From the NCBI RefSeq assembly GCF_003991585.1, contig NZ_PQSP01000001.1:310001-374000 (forward strand): a DNA stretch of 64,000 nucleotides. Direction: 5' to 3'. Numbering within the stretch: the first letter of the stretch is position 1; each line of letters starts with the position of its first letter. This document shows positions 49,301-56,260 of this stretch, piece after piece. The stretch comes from Saezia sanguinis (GTDB lineage: Bacteria; Pseudomonadota; Gammaproteobacteria; Burkholderiales; Burkholderiaceae_C). The notes below the pieces were generated by a model. It was not told the origin of the DNA. It made no database searches and saw only the letters and a program-made list of their open reading frames with translations. The translations under genes were made by a program, and so were the position numbers.

Positions 49301-50892
49301 TGCGCATTGGCTCCGATTATGGCCATACAGGCGGCACAACGGTTCAGGCCGGGACGCTGGCGCTGGAAAACAGCAGTGCAGCGTTGTCAGGTGGCGGTGC
49401 GGTCAATATCGCCAGCGGCTCGACACTGGGTGGATACGGCAACATTTACGGTACTGTAACCAACCAGGGTAATCTGGCTGCAGGGGATGCCATTAATGCC
49501 CTGACCGGCGGGGCCGGTGAACTGATTGTGCATGGCGACCTGATCAACCATGGCGCAGTCGTTCTGGCCGGGCGTACAGTCGGTAACAGGTTGACTGTGA
49601 CCGGCAATTACAGCGCAGCCAGTGATCTGGTGATCAACAGTGCGCTGGGCGGTGACACCTCCCCAACCGATAAACTGGTGGTGCAGGGCAACACCAGCGG
49701 CCATACTTCGGTAACTGTCTATAACGTGGGCGGTGTCGGGGCTCAGACAAGCAATGGCATTCAGATCGTTGAAGTTGGCGGCGCCTCCAATGGTACCTTT
49801 GCGTTGAGCGGGCGTGTGGTTGCCGGTGCCTATGATTATTACCTGCATCAAGGCAGCGTGAGCAATCCGAACGACGGCAACTGGTATCTTCGCACACCGG
49901 ATCCTTATGTGCCGACACCAACGCCAACGCCTGTCATTCCTATCCGCCCTGAGGTGGGTGCCTATATGGCCAACCAGGATGCAGCGCTGGACATGTTCAT
50001 GCATGGCATGCATGACCGCTTTGGCGACAGCCAGTTCATTGCCGGCGATGTAACTGACAAGTCCGTTCCCAGTTTCTGGGCCCGTACGAGCGGTTACTAC
50101 ATGGATAGCCGGGCGGCAGGCCAGATTGACCAGAACCGCTGGGGCAGTGCGCTTCAGATGGGGGGTGATCTGGCGCGCGGCACTTCCGGGCAGGGCAACT
50201 GGCGTGTGGGTGTGATGGCCGGCTATGGTTCAGCCAAGAGCAGAAACCAGACCGATGGCCAGACACCGATGGCACGCAGCGATGTCAACGGCTATAGCGT
50301 AGGCATATATGGCACCTGGTTTGCCGATGGAGAAACCGGCAGCGAAGGGCCTTACCTGGATACCTGGGCACAGTATGGCTGGTATGACAATAAAGTGCAC
50401 GGCGACGAGCTGGCGCAGGAAAGCTATCACAGCCGCACCATGGCAGGCTCGGTTGAAGGAGGCTGGACCTTCAAGGTGCATGAAGACGATACGACCCGCA
50501 TTTTTGTACAGCCGCAGGCACAGTTGACTTATGCACACTATAAAGGTACTGATGTATATGAAAATAACGGTACCCTGGTGCAAAGCCGTAACAACAGTGG
50601 CCTGATCAGCCGCCTGGGGGTTCGTGTATTCGGTTCGCAGCAAAGCGGGCATGACCAGCAGTGGCAGCCGTTTATTGAAGCCAACTGGATCTATAACGAT
50701 GTTGGCGCAGGCGTTGCCATGAACGGGCAGGGCTTTGATACCAGCATACCCAGGAGCCGTTTTGAGCTGAAAACCGGTGTCGAGGTACGGATCAATGACC
50801 GCTGGAATGTATGGGGCCATATTGGTGCCCAGCAGGGGCACGAAGGCTATATGCGCCTTGAAGGCTTGGCGGGGGTCAAGTATTCGTGGTAA
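40336..50892 (+). CDS. Giant autotransporter adhesin
   Basis: 3518 residues, type V secretion. A long basic N-terminus (RRRRNRGFNYP) precedes an extended signal peptide ending PAYAQ. Residues ~50-450 contain repeated GGA(I/V/L) and FxxN motifs (YGGAVSVYEAAN, GGAIYTDSSG, FTNN) like chlamydial Pmp proteins. A long stretch of autotransporter-associated beta-strand repeats (GGTLTLTGANTYTGNTSVAS, TTVAAGSTLQLGNGG) follows, arranged in super-repeats. After a PTPTPTPVIPIRP linker at ~3195 comes the C-terminal beta barrel (FWARTSGYYMDSRAAGQIDQ ...) ending in LAGVKYSW with the terminal aromatic residue. GAGGA 8 nt before the ATG at 40336 sets the start. Single gene, own terminator. Confidence 0.95.
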   Translation: MKSDQRASSIRRRRNRGFNYPMKSLCKEIKNALPLLALVVAIPAYAQIDVPSGDLGSILNGGSYNLRLTGDVTWSSTNPFYVNSATKTNIVIDGNGQTIDISGIGNLFIGNTTGTSTPFSLAITNAIITQTALSTARSAMFWISVSGVTGNLNLEGTTFQNIRPTGNGGVGDYGPIINLRSGNSTWNVDGGTAGVTFQGNKGNADQPGVVGVYAGSVNFNGKVTFDSNWTGNYGGAVSVYEAANSTMTFNGQTLFKNNRAATFGGAVDLWSGYSTLIFNGITTFDGNYVYGQGTLNFDFPWSINDQHAAGGAIHMGYLAGTGGGITFNDSVVFNNNFIVNTKSGSTISDALGGAVSLNAKGGSGSSYTYNLSLKGPSTFTGNYVYSSSGHGYGGAIYTDSSGTVFVGGGSSFTNNVASTAGGAIYVRRGTISLSADRGDITFQGNRQGATFSSYSKTLESGSSYTFYQPNAGTGTPNAIYWTNNLTASHALNLDAAAGNAINFYDPLLADSGVTLTVTKTGDGEVAFYGDNGASTNYNSLSSSTTNTTVNGGIFTVGNSAAYGNVAAGSFTLSSGATLKGSNNGTLSAAAIRLNNGSGLTVSGGTLALNSASIALGSAANGIINLTGYGTLNASSNLNAAYSGTSVAANIGTDGSSNPYTLTLNAALSGATNITKTGDGILELSVAQSYTGGTYVNAGTVLVNNAGTLGSGVVNIASAGTVNIASPSSGNYTFGNVLTGAGLLQVGLANTGNTFDFGASTGSAFAGTVELGNSSFNLAGSNTAALTNATLKLDSGNTTIVGSGTQAIGNLNINGGTLRFSNMPTGVISTGVLSLNSGIIQADNDISGVLAEPLLHQDEGSSQQLIAASSVTGQAANLSLQDTSGVAYSTATSNIVQDSGTVVAIGTYTTSLTSDSAGLYLNHVLTRLDLQPGQRLSLDSAAAGIEDMKAQITGSGSLWLSTVDTIILNNATNDYTGTTEAAEGLIILGSDNALGQTSLLNISNAFGPTTVDVNGKTQTVGALRGVGNLDINAGNLSISNGGTFSGIISGTSGQLNLTGGTLTLTGANTYTGNTSVASGSTMAIGDGGTTGSYAGNIANSGSVNFSRSNNTTYASVISGSGNMSQSGGGTLILTGNNTYTGGTTVAAGSTLQLGNGGTSGMVAGDITDNGSVVFNRSDALTYAGVISGSGSMSQNGTGTLILTVDHTYTGGTTVAAGSTLQLGNGGTTGSVTGNITDNGTLIFYRSDNQTYADVISGSGNLVKQGSNTLTLTGANAYAGTTDVDAGTLVVSGSGTIGVSAVDIASGATLQITTPASGSYTFGNVLTGSGLLQAGLTDAADAFDFGASTGSAFTGMVELGNSSFSLAGNNTSALTNATLKINTGNTTTVGSGTQTVGNLHINGGILSFANLLSGTIATNALTLSSGEIRIDPTDVVDLTGSLLVQDEGVNNRLISASSVTGSAGSFSLNNLAGAALSSGQVAIVQASDTVAQGTYGYSLNTGNSDGLYVNYRLSQVDILSGKTLTLSGDAATPAGAADLTAQIIGSGNLLVNATNSITLNNATNNYTGSTTVSGGTLVLGSNNALGQTSLLSINAGAAANINGQSQTVGSLGGAGNLNVNAGNLSVSNGGTFSGIISGGSGQLNLTGGTLTLTGANTYTGNTSVASGSTMAIGDGGTTGSYAGNIANSGSVNFSRSNSATYAGVISGSGSMSQSGGGTLILTGNNTYTGGTTVAAGSTLQLGNGGTTGSVTGNITDNGSVVFNRSDALTYAGVISGSGNLVKQNSNTLTLSSANSYSGGTTVSGGTLVLTNANAAGTGTVALSANTLLDLDFNGSFANAVTGNSNTTASIQNGNTVTLTGTNTGFSGVWEIDGTANVGAADNLGSGSVALAGTLNVVPASGTYTFANALNGDGLLNVSMGNATDAFNFAASAGNAFTGTVALNNSVFALAGDNTAALTNATLRLNSGNVTTVGAGVQNIGNLEFNGGSLAFGGALPPGTAATGVVNTTDLTLTSGQVRVTLLTTGIPNPSSPGLNLLAQDDANIMAQLVAASGAISGNISNIVLADANGNPINSAQVLAITEGGTAVANASYDFRLTTGTGNDGIYFNYGLTQLDLLSGQTLHLAADSGASGNAATMSAKLTGIGNLDVDASAASGQAVTLANAGNDYTGSTTVSGGTLVLGSNNALGQTSLLSINAGAAANINGQTQTVGSLGGAGGLNVNAGNLSISNGGTFNGIISGTSGQLNLTGGTLTLTGANSYTGNTSVASGSTMAIGNGGTTGSYAGNIANSGSVNFSRSNNATYAGVISGNGSMSQSGGGTLILTGNNTYTGGTTVAAGSTLQLGNGGTTGSVTDNITDNGSVVFNRSDTLTYAGVISGSGSMSQNGAGTLILTGNHTYAGGTTVAAGSTLQLGNGGTTGSVTGNITDNGTLIFNRSDASTFGGVISGSGQLQHGGSGTTTLTAVNTYTGATTVNGGTLRLTGSGAIGGGNVVLGSAGTLLIDAPASGNYSFANALSGSGNLVAALGANTNTFDFASTVGNAFSGTFKLNQGSMALAGDNLTALSNATFELGANGLASLNANNSIGNLTFNGGQLDVAMVNANTAYVLTVDHLEVDVPGGATIPGTVNLGVASLPGGIAPNGNLLQQDEVSANTGIKIVASNTVSSVGKQLTLLLDGVAPTDTTITIHDGFGNNDVSATYGYMAVTTQSNTPGETGLYAGYVLKELQSNSNVVLDSTGAANESMGAKLTGTGNFEYRANSDSITLLNSANDYTGQTTVSSGTLILGDDHTLGNTSAVNLANGAALNVNGATQSVGALNGSAGSVLNLNGGDLTITNGGTSAGTLAGSGQLTLSGSTLTVQNANTGLTASTTIDSGATAVLHHAAGLGSGAMALDGTLAFDNASGTFASSTSGAGVMQLNNSSHVSLAGDNSGYNGNVSITAGSSLTGSSAENLGSSTIGNDGQLILAGNGDWTFSNAMSGSGEVVKQGSGMVRIGSDYGHTGGTTVQAGTLALENSSAALSGGGAVNIASGSTLGGYGNIYGTVTNQGNLAAGDAINALTGGAGELIVHGDLINHGAVVLAGRTVGNRLTVTGNYSAASDLVINSALGGDTSPTDKLVVQGNTSGHTSVTVYNVGGVGAQTSNGIQIVEVGGASNGTFALSGRVVAGAYDYYLHQGSVSNPNDGNWYLRTPDPYVPTPTPTPVIPIRPEVGAYMANQDAALDMFMHGMHDRFGDSQFIAGDVTDKSVPSFWARTSGYYMDSRAAGQIDQNRWGSALQMGGDLARGTSGQGNWRVGVMAGYGSAKSRNQTDGQTPMARSDVNGYSVGIYGTWFADGETGSEGPYLDTWAQYGWYDNKVHGDELAQESYHSRTMAGSVEGGWTFKVHEDDTTRIFVQPQAQLTYAHYKGTDVYENNGTLVQSRNNSGLISRLGVRVFGSQQSGHDQQWQPFIEANWIYNDVGAGVAMNGQGFDTSIPRSRFELKTGVEVRINDRWNVWGHIGAQQGHEGYMRLEGLAGVKYSW
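42590..48000 (+). repeat. Four ~1.8-kb super-repeats within the autotransporter gene
   Basis: A marker block (FDFGASTGSAF.G.VELGNSSF.LAG.N..ALTNATLK) recurs at about 42.60, 44.35, 46.10 and 47.92 kb, a spacing of ~1.75-1.82 kb. Between markers lie near-identical DNA blocks, for example ttgaaccttaccggcggcac at ~43.5, 45.25 and 47.06 kb. The last copy is the most diverged. This is an array of recently duplicated modules prone to recombination. Confidence 0.8.
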
Positions 50893-50925
50893 GTGGTGTT
50901 CGGATTCGGATATCTCATCAAAAAA

Positions 50926-50950
50926 AGCGGCCCGAAAAGGCCGCTTTTTT
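50926..50950 (+). terminator. Strong Rho-independent terminator after the autotransporter
   Basis: AGCGGCC (50926-50932) / GGCCGCT (50939-50945) stem with a 6-nt loop and T6; preceded by an A-run, so it may work in both directions. Confidence 0.92.
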
Positions 50951-51015
50951 ATTCATAGCATAGAGCAAAGTGTGTTTGCATTCACACATGCAGTTTATTG
51001 TTATAGTTGAAAACA

Positions 51016-51043
51016 TTGACTGATAATGATTCTCATTTATAAT
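51016..51043 (+). promoter_or_regulatory. Fur-box promoter of tonB-exbBD
   Basis: TTGACT (51016-51021) and TATAAT (51038-51043) with a 16-nt spacer. GATAATGATTCTCATTTAT at 51022-51040 matches 14 of 19 positions of the Fur consensus GATAATGATAATCATTATC and fills the spacer and part of the -10, so iron-loaded Fur would block polymerase directly. The start codon of tonB lies ~90 nt downstream. Confidence 0.8.
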
Positions 51044-51129
51044 TGCGTATTCTGTTTTATTATTCGCTGTTCCTGTGCAATGGGTGCATCAGATTCCATA
51101 AGCAGCAAATAGGGTTACGCTTGAATTGA

Positions 51130-51912
51130 ATGTCTTTAACTGCACGCAACGTTGCCATTGTGATTTTTGTCGCCTTATGCCATGCCGGATTTCTTTGGAT
51201 GCTGGCTGCGGCAAGGTCTAACATAGAACCACCCAAAATCATATCCGTTGCTTTGCTGGGATCACTGGTTGCCCCGCCAGCAGCAGCCCAGACACCTGCG
51301 GCATCCAGTCCGGAACCAGCAGCCCCGCCCGCACCTCCACCACCTGTGCCGCAACCTGTGGAGCCGCAACGCCCAAGGCCTGTACAGCCAACGCCACCGC
51401 CCCCGAAACCGACACCCAGACCAACGCCCAGGCCGGTCGAACAGCCTGTAACACCACCTCCGCAACCGGTGCAGGAACCTGCTCCGGCTGTCAGTGAGGC
51501 AACGCCGGCCGTTACTGAGTCTGCTGCTGCCAGTACACAAAATGCTGCCAGCAATAACTCTTCGGAAACTGGTTCGTCAGCCGGAGGTGCCGCACGCGGT
51601 GACCCATCGGGTGCTGAAAACGCCGTGACAGGGCCATCGTCCAGCGCATCGTACCTCAATAATCCAAAACCGCCTTATCCGCAGGCATCACGGCGCATGA
51701 TGGAAGAGGGCACCGTCATTCTTCGCGTGCTGGTCAGTGCACAGGGTAAAGCCAACCGTGTGGAGATCAAGGTTTCCAGCGGATTTGCCAGGCTGGATCA
51801 GTCGGCCCGGCAAACTGTACAGAACTGGCGGTTTGTACCGGCCAAGCGGGGCAATACGCCTATTGATATGTGGTATGACGTCCCGGTCAATTTTTCACTT
51901 CGCAATCCATAA
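51130..51912 (+). CDS. tonB: TonB energy-transducing protein
   Basis: Couples the inner-membrane proton motive force to outer-membrane siderophore receptors; 260 residues. N-terminal membrane anchor with a histidine in the helix (IVIFVALCHAGFLWMLAAAR), a long Pro-rich periplasmic span (PRPVQPTPPPPKPTPRPTPR), and the C-terminal domain (YPQASRRMMEEGTVILRVLV, ending WYDVPVNFSLRNP). Followed at 17 nt by exbB. It is controlled by a Fur-box promoter. The full-length TonB CTD hallmarks support a genuine TonB rather than TolA. Confidence 0.93.
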   Translation: MSLTARNVAIVIFVALCHAGFLWMLAAARSNIEPPKIISVALLGSLVAPPAAAQTPAASSPEPAAPPAPPPPVPQPVEPQRPRPVQPTPPPPKPTPRPTPRPVEQPVTPPPQPVQEPAPAVSEATPAVTESAAASTQNAASNNSSETGSSAGGAARGDPSGAENAVTGPSSSASYLNNPKPPYPQASRRMMEEGTVILRVLVSAQGKANRVEIKVSSGFARLDQSARQTVQNWRFVPAKRGNTPIDMWYDVPVNFSLRNP

Positions 51913-51929
51913 AAACAGGAATTACGCTC

Positions 51930-52658
51930 ATGAATGAATCTTTTGGTTTGGCTGGCTTATGGCAGCAGGGTGATTGGGTGACACGCAGTGTTGCCGTCTT
52001 CTTATTGCTGATGTCCATTGCAACCTGGGTGGTGATCGTCATCAAGCTGATGAACTTATGGCAGCTTAAAAAGCAGGCCAAGGCTGCGGAGGCGTTCTGG
52101 CACGGCAGTGATTTTGATTCCGCCTTGCCGAGTTTAGGGAAAAACAACTGCTCTCCCTGGCGCATGCTGGCAGTCGAAGGGCGCGAAGCGGTGCGCCATC
52201 ATCAGAACAGCAAGCAGCAACTGCATGACAGCCTGGACATCTCAGACTGGGTGACACGTATTTTGCGCAATGCTCTGGATACGCTGTCCGCACGTATGAG
52301 TTCCGGGCTGGCAATTCTGGCGTCTATCGGGTCTACAGCACCATTTGTCGGCCTGTTTGGGACTGTCTGGGGCATTTACCATGCGCTGATCAGCCTGAGC
52401 AGCGGCGGGCCAGCCACCATTGATAAGGTTGCAGCGCCGATTGGTGAAGCATTGATCATGACAGCATTTGGTCTGGCGGTGGCGATTCCTGCGGTGTTGG
52501 GGTACAACGCGCTGGTGCGCGCCAACAAAACCGTCAGCAGGCAGTTGCATCGTTTTGCCAATGACTTGCATGCGTATCTGATTACCGGTACACGCATGGC
52601 GTCCGCTGAGGAAATGGACAAGGTGATTCAGCTCAAAAGGGCTCAGAAAAAAGGCTGA
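51930..52658 (+). CDS. exbB: ExbB proton-channel subunit
   Basis: 242 residues, MotA/TolQ/ExbB family. Three membrane helices: one near the N-terminus (SVAVFLLLMSIATWVVIVIK) and two in the conserved core (STAPFVGLFGTVWGIYHAL, and EALIMTAFGLAVAIPAVLGY). Forms with ExbD the channel that energises TonB. Shine-Dalgarno AGGA 10 nt before the ATG. The gap to exbD is 37 nt. Confidence 0.94.
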   Translation: MNESFGLAGLWQQGDWVTRSVAVFLLLMSIATWVVIVIKLMNLWQLKKQAKAAEAFWHGSDFDSALPSLGKNNCSPWRMLAVEGREAVRHHQNSKQQLHDSLDISDWVTRILRNALDTLSARMSSGLAILASIGSTAPFVGLFGTVWGIYHALISLSSGGPATIDKVAAPIGEALIMTAFGLAVAIPAVLGYNALVRANKTVSRQLHRFANDLHAYLITGTRMASAEEMDKVIQLKRAQKKG

Positions 52659-52695
52659 AATGTGAGCATGAGCGTAACGAATAAAGGAACCTGAT

Positions 52696-53112
52696 ATGGC
52701 TTTTGGCACACTCGATGAGCAGGATGATGATGCCGTCATGAATGAAATCAACATGACACCGCTGGTGGATGTCATGCTGGTTTTGCTGATTGTTTTTATC
52801 ATCACAGCGCCGGTGATGCACCACGCTTTTCAGTTGAATCTGCCGCAGGAATCAAGCCAGCAGCAGGATATCAAGCCCGATACCATCCAGGTGGCTGTGC
52901 ATGCAGATGGCAGTTACCAGTTGGATGAAGAAAAAGTGACTGTGGAGGAGCTGGCCGCCCGCCTTGCTGTGGCGGCACAGCTCGATCCGCAGCCCGAACT
53001 GCATATCAGTGCAGATAAGGACGCACGCTACGAGTTTGTCGTGCATGTGATGGGAATAGCCCAGCAGGCTTCGCTGACCAAAATCGGGTTCGTCACCAAT
53101 CCGGCTCCATAA
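52696..53112 (+). CDS. exbD: ExbD proton-channel subunit
   Basis: 138 residues, single N-terminal helix (EINMTPLVDVMLVLLIVFII) with Asp25, the conserved protonated residue, and a periplasmic ExbD/TolR domain. AAGGAA 7 nt before the ATG. It completes the tonB-exbB-exbD trio; the MFS gene follows 17 nt after the stop with a strong GGAGGGAG. Confidence 0.94.
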   Translation: MAFGTLDEQDDDAVMNEINMTPLVDVMLVLLIVFIITAPVMHHAFQLNLPQESSQQQDIKPDTIQVAVHADGSYQLDEEKVTVEELAARLAVAAQLDPQPELHISADKDARYEFVVHVMGIAQQASLTKIGFVTNPAP

Positions 53113-53129
53113 TCCGGAGGGAGATTTCG

Positions 53130-54506
53130 ATGCAAAATGCGCATGAAAACAATACCGCCAATGCTCCGACAATGGATGTGGCATCCCTGATCGACAAGCA
53201 ACGGATTTCGCCTGTGCAGATCCTGATCATGCTGATCTGTTTTGGTATCATGGCAGTGGATGGATTTGACACCTTTATCATCAGTTACATTGCATCGGCA
53301 CTGAAAGATGAATGGGGTATTGCCTCGGAACAACTAGCACCGCTCCTGAGTGCCGGGCTTGCCGGGCTGATGGTGGGCGCATTTGTTTTCGGGCCGCTGG
53401 CAGACCGTTTCGGGCGTAAAAAAGTGCTGGTGTGCAGCATGGCTTTTTTTGGCGTCACCACGGTATTGTCTGCGCTGTCAGGTAGTCTGACCGAATTGAC
53501 CGTTTTGCGTTTTCTGACCGGGCTTGGCCTGGGTGGTGCCATGCCGGCCGCATTGGCGCTGACCTCTGAGTATTGCCCGAACCGGCGCCGCTCGTTCATG
53601 GTGATGGTGATGTTTTGCGGCTTTACCTTGGGGTCGTCTCTGGGCGGGTTGGCATCGGCATACCTGATTGACATGTTCGACTGGCGCGCCGTGCTGTGGC
53701 TTGGCGGTGGCCTGCCATTAATTCTGCTGCCAGTGACGATCTGGTTGTTGCCGGAGTCAGCACGTTATCTGGCCATGAAGCAGCAAAAGCCGGAACTGGT
53801 TAAACGCATCATGCAGCGCATTGCACCGCAGGAAGACCTGTCCAAGGTGCGTTTTGTGGTTTTTGAAAACAGCAAGGACATGCCTGCCCGCGCTTTGTTT
53901 CGCCCGGCATTGCTGAATGGCACCTTGTTGCTGTGGCTGGGGTTTTTCATGAGCCTGCTGGCGATGTTTTTGCTGGCTAACTGGCTGCCGACCCTGCTCA
54001 AAATCATGGGCCTGTCACAGAAAACGGCCTCTCTGGTTTCCATGATGTTCACTGCGGGCGGCACGACGGGGGCGATTATCCTAGGGTTGCTGATGGACAG
54101 AATCTCCCAGTCCAAGGTTTTGTGTGTGAGCTTTACCCTGGCCGGCGGATTCATTGCTTTACTGGGCAATTTGCCTGCGGTACCGTGGCTGTTGGCGCTG
54201 GTGGTTTTTTTCGCCGGCATCTGCCTGAGCGGTTCCCAGGTGGGCATCAATGCGCTGGCGGCCTCTTACTACCCGACGGACTGCCGCGCCACCGGCGTGA
54301 GCTGGGCCAACAGTGTAGGGCGGCTGGGATCGGTACTGGGGTCGATGGCCGGCGGGCTGATGATGTCCATGCATCTTTCCAATCCGGTGGTGTTTCTGCT
54401 GACAGGTATTCCTGCGGTGATTACAGGGCTTGCCATGTTCACCTTCACGATTTTTCACCAGCAGCGGAACTATAAGGATGCCAGCACAGTTTCTGTGATG
54501 ACCTGA
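53130..54506 (+). CDS. MFS transporter, aromatic acid:H+ symporter (AAHS)-like
   Basis: 458 residues with twelve predicted membrane helices. ICFGIMAVDGFDTFIISYIA carries the D-G-x-D motif of helix 1 and GPLADRFGRKKVLV the MFS loop 2-3 signature, as in PcaK and BenK. The short gap after exbD puts it in the Fur-controlled operon. In that setting it could move an aryl siderophore, its precursor or its breakdown products, instead of a carbon source; this is inference. The first 27 residues are hydrophilic and cytoplasmic. Confidence 0.85.
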   Translation: MQNAHENNTANAPTMDVASLIDKQRISPVQILIMLICFGIMAVDGFDTFIISYIASALKDEWGIASEQLAPLLSAGLAGLMVGAFVFGPLADRFGRKKVLVCSMAFFGVTTVLSALSGSLTELTVLRFLTGLGLGGAMPAALALTSEYCPNRRRSFMVMVMFCGFTLGSSLGGLASAYLIDMFDWRAVLWLGGGLPLILLPVTIWLLPESARYLAMKQQKPELVKRIMQRIAPQEDLSKVRFVVFENSKDMPARALFRPALLNGTLLLWLGFFMSLLAMFLLANWLPTLLKIMGLSQKTASLVSMMFTAGGTTGAIILGLLMDRISQSKVLCVSFTLAGGFIALLGNLPAVPWLLALVVFFAGICLSGSQVGINALAASYYPTDCRATGVSWANSVGRLGSVLGSMAGGLMMSMHLSNPVVFLLTGIPAVITGLAMFTFTIFHQQRNYKDASTVSVMT

Positions 54507-54509
54507 TTG

Positions 54510-54532
54510 TCATGAGCGGTCAGAGCTCATGA
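54510..54532 (+). repeat. Inverted repeat after the MFS gene
   Basis: TCATGAGC (54510-54517) and GCTCATGA (54525-54532) flank a 7-nt loop, 4 nt after the MFS stop. Only weak T-richness follows, so it may be a Rho-independent terminator or an RNA-end hairpin. Confidence 0.4.
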
Positions 54533-54682
54533 TGGTCTATTTGGTCTATTGCTCAGTCAGAGCTTTTGGGGCTGGTTTCATCACATGAATACAGCAAAAA
54601 ATACCTGCCTGTTTTAAAACCTCCGCTGGCGTATGGTTCATCACCTCGAAGGCATGTGTGCTTGAAAAATAGCAGATAATAT

Positions 54683-54701
54683 GAGAATGAGAATTGTTAT
54701 C
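54683..54701 (+). promoter_or_regulatory. Fur-box-like site upstream of the FecCD operon
   Basis: GAGAATGAGAATTGTTATC matches 15 of 19 positions of the Fur consensus and is flanked by more GATAAT-like hexamers. It lies ~200 bp before the inverted-repeat element and ~485 bp before the permease start codon, so the element may have pushed the site away from the operon. The rest of 54507-54896 shows no gene. Confidence 0.7.
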
Positions 54702-54896
54702 ATAATTGTTTTATGATGACTTGAATGCATTTGTGCTGTTATCCGGTTGCATGGCGACATCAATCTACCAGGCAGTGTAAAGACATGCGTTTGCGGCAGT
54801 CAAACGCTGCATCAAGTGATGTGAAGTGGCCCGAATGCATAAAGCATCATTGGCCCTGGTAAGAAATTTTGGAAGTAAAGAATATAAGACACCAGG

Positions 54897-55162
54897 GCGT
54901 GTTAACACAAAATATAGGAGTGCGAAAGTATGTTCAGGCAGATGACCAGCAAGGCAGACCGAGTGCCGTGTAGTAAATCTACACAAACGAGGGCTAACAC
55001 CGCTGGGCGCTGCCTGGGCGTTTTTCCCTTCGGGCTGCCATCAGGCATAGCGTATGCTTTGTCGCACCCCGCAATCAATAGCACCGCTATTCATTTTGGT
55101 TGCTTCGCGCATCCATCTATGCCTGATGAGCTGCGCACTTCCTATATTTAGTGTTAACACGC
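54897..55162. mobile_element. ~266-bp MITE-like element with terminal inverted repeats
   Basis: Left end GCGTGTTAACACAAAATATA then GGAGTGCG; the reverse complement of the right end is GCGTGTTAACACTAAATATA then GGAAGTGCG. The two agree at all but one base and one gap over 29 bp, and a TCAGGCA block follows in both at 7-9 nt. The interior has no transposase. A 73-codon open frame (54930-55151) fills it, with GGAG upstream, but its stop lies in the right repeat and the product has no recognisable features. No target-site duplication is clear. An RNA structure or a decayed IS is the alternative. Confidence 0.6.
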
Positions 55163-55168
55163 TTTAAC

Positions 55169-56260
55169 ATGATGACCACAACAAGCATGCAGCAAGCATT
55201 GACCCAGCCCCCGCCCCCGCTGAAAGCGCATTACCGCCGCGTGATCGGCAGGCAATCGGCTGGCTTGTGCCTGCTGCTTGTTCTGATTGCTTTGTCTTTA
55301 TTGTTGGATGTGGTTTTAGGCTCTTCGCGCATGGAACTGGATCAGCTGCTTGCAGCATTGTTCATGCGCACAGGCGATGCCGGCAATATGGCAGAGTTTA
55401 TTGTGTGGCAGATTCGCTTACCCGAAGCGCTGATGGCTGTGGCTGTGGGCTTAAGCCTGGGGCTGGCTGGTGCGGAGATGCAGACTATTTTAAATAACCC
55501 GCTGGCAAGCCCGTTTACGCTGGGCGTTTCTTCAGCCGCAGCTTTTGGCGCTGCACTGGCAATGATATTGCAGGTCAGCATTCCAGGCGTGCCTTCGCAT
55601 TGGGTGGTATCCGCCAATGCATTTATTTTTGCCCTGGGTTCGGCCATGCTGCTGGATTTGGTGGCCCGCTGGGGCGGCATGAATACGTCAGGGATTGTGT
55701 TGTTTGGTATCGCACTGGTATTTACATTCAATGCGCTGGTTTCTTTGATGCAGTACGTAGCGAGTGCAGACGCATTGCAGGCGCTGGTTTTCTGGACCAT
55801 GGGCAGCCTGACCGGGTTGTCTGACGATGCCTGGGTGAAGCTGGGCATTTTGTTTGTGGCATTTGCCATGATACAGCCTTGGTCGCTTATGAATGCATGG
55901 CGCATGACTGCGATGCGGCTGGGGGAAGACCGGGCCAGCAGCTTTGGTGTCAATGTGAAGCGGTTGCGTCTGGGGTCATTGTTGCGCATCAGCATTTTGT
56001 CTGCGCTGGCGGTGGCGTTTGTCGGCACCATCAGTTTTATTGGACTGGTGGCGCCGCACATTGCGCGCCGCCTGTTTGGTGAAGATCACCGCTTTTATCT
56101 GCCGGCATCGGCATTGATTGGGGCGCTGATTCTGTCGCTGGCATCTATTGCGTCGAAAAACCTGGTGTCCGGGGCGATTGTGCCGGTGGGTATTGTCACA
56201 GCGCTGGTCGGGGTGCCTTTCTTCCTGCTGATTGTGCTGCGCCAAAGAGGTTTGTCATGA
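55169..56260 (+). CDS. FecCD-family iron-siderophore ABC permease
   Basis: 363 residues, nine or ten membrane helices. Family marks: RLPEALMAVAVGLSLGLAGA, LASPFTLGVSSAAAFGAALA and the C-terminal GTISFIGLVAPHIARRLFGE. It imports ferric siderophore across the inner membrane as a homodimer, since only one permease gene is present. The start is taken at ATG 55169 (55172 is next); a GTG at 55151 lies in the repeat of the MITE-like element. No Shine-Dalgarno precedes it, unlike the neighbouring genes. Its 3' end overlaps the ATPase gene as ATGA. Confidence 0.92.
   Translation: MMTTTSMQQALTQPPPPLKAHYRRVIGRQSAGLCLLLVLIALSLLLDVVLGSSRMELDQLLAALFMRTGDAGNMAEFIVWQIRLPEALMAVAVGLSLGLAGAEMQTILNNPLASPFTLGVSSAAAFGAALAMILQVSIPGVPSHWVVSANAFIFALGSAMLLDLVARWGGMNTSGIVLFGIALVFTFNALVSLMQYVASADALQALVFWTMGSLTGLSDDAWVKLGILFVAFAMIQPWSLMNAWRMTAMRLGEDRASSFGVNVKRLRLGSLLRISILSALAVAFVGTISFIGLVAPHIARRLFGEDHRFYLPASALIGALILSLASIASKNLVSGAIVPVGIVTALVGVPFFLLIVLRQRGLS

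Noticed and set aside
43000..50000. Many long open frames antisense to the autotransporter gene
   Set aside because: They are shadows of a repetitive, low-stop coding sequence; no Shine-Dalgarno or domain support.
54930..55151. 73-codon ORF inside the inverted-repeat element
   Set aside because: It ends in the terminal repeat and has no recognisable domain; the Shine-Dalgarno is part of the repeat. Described with the element, not as a gene.
54897..55160. Cobalamin or similar riboswitch before the FecCD operon
   Set aside because: No B12-box or other conserved riboswitch core could be found; the terminal repeats explain the structure better.
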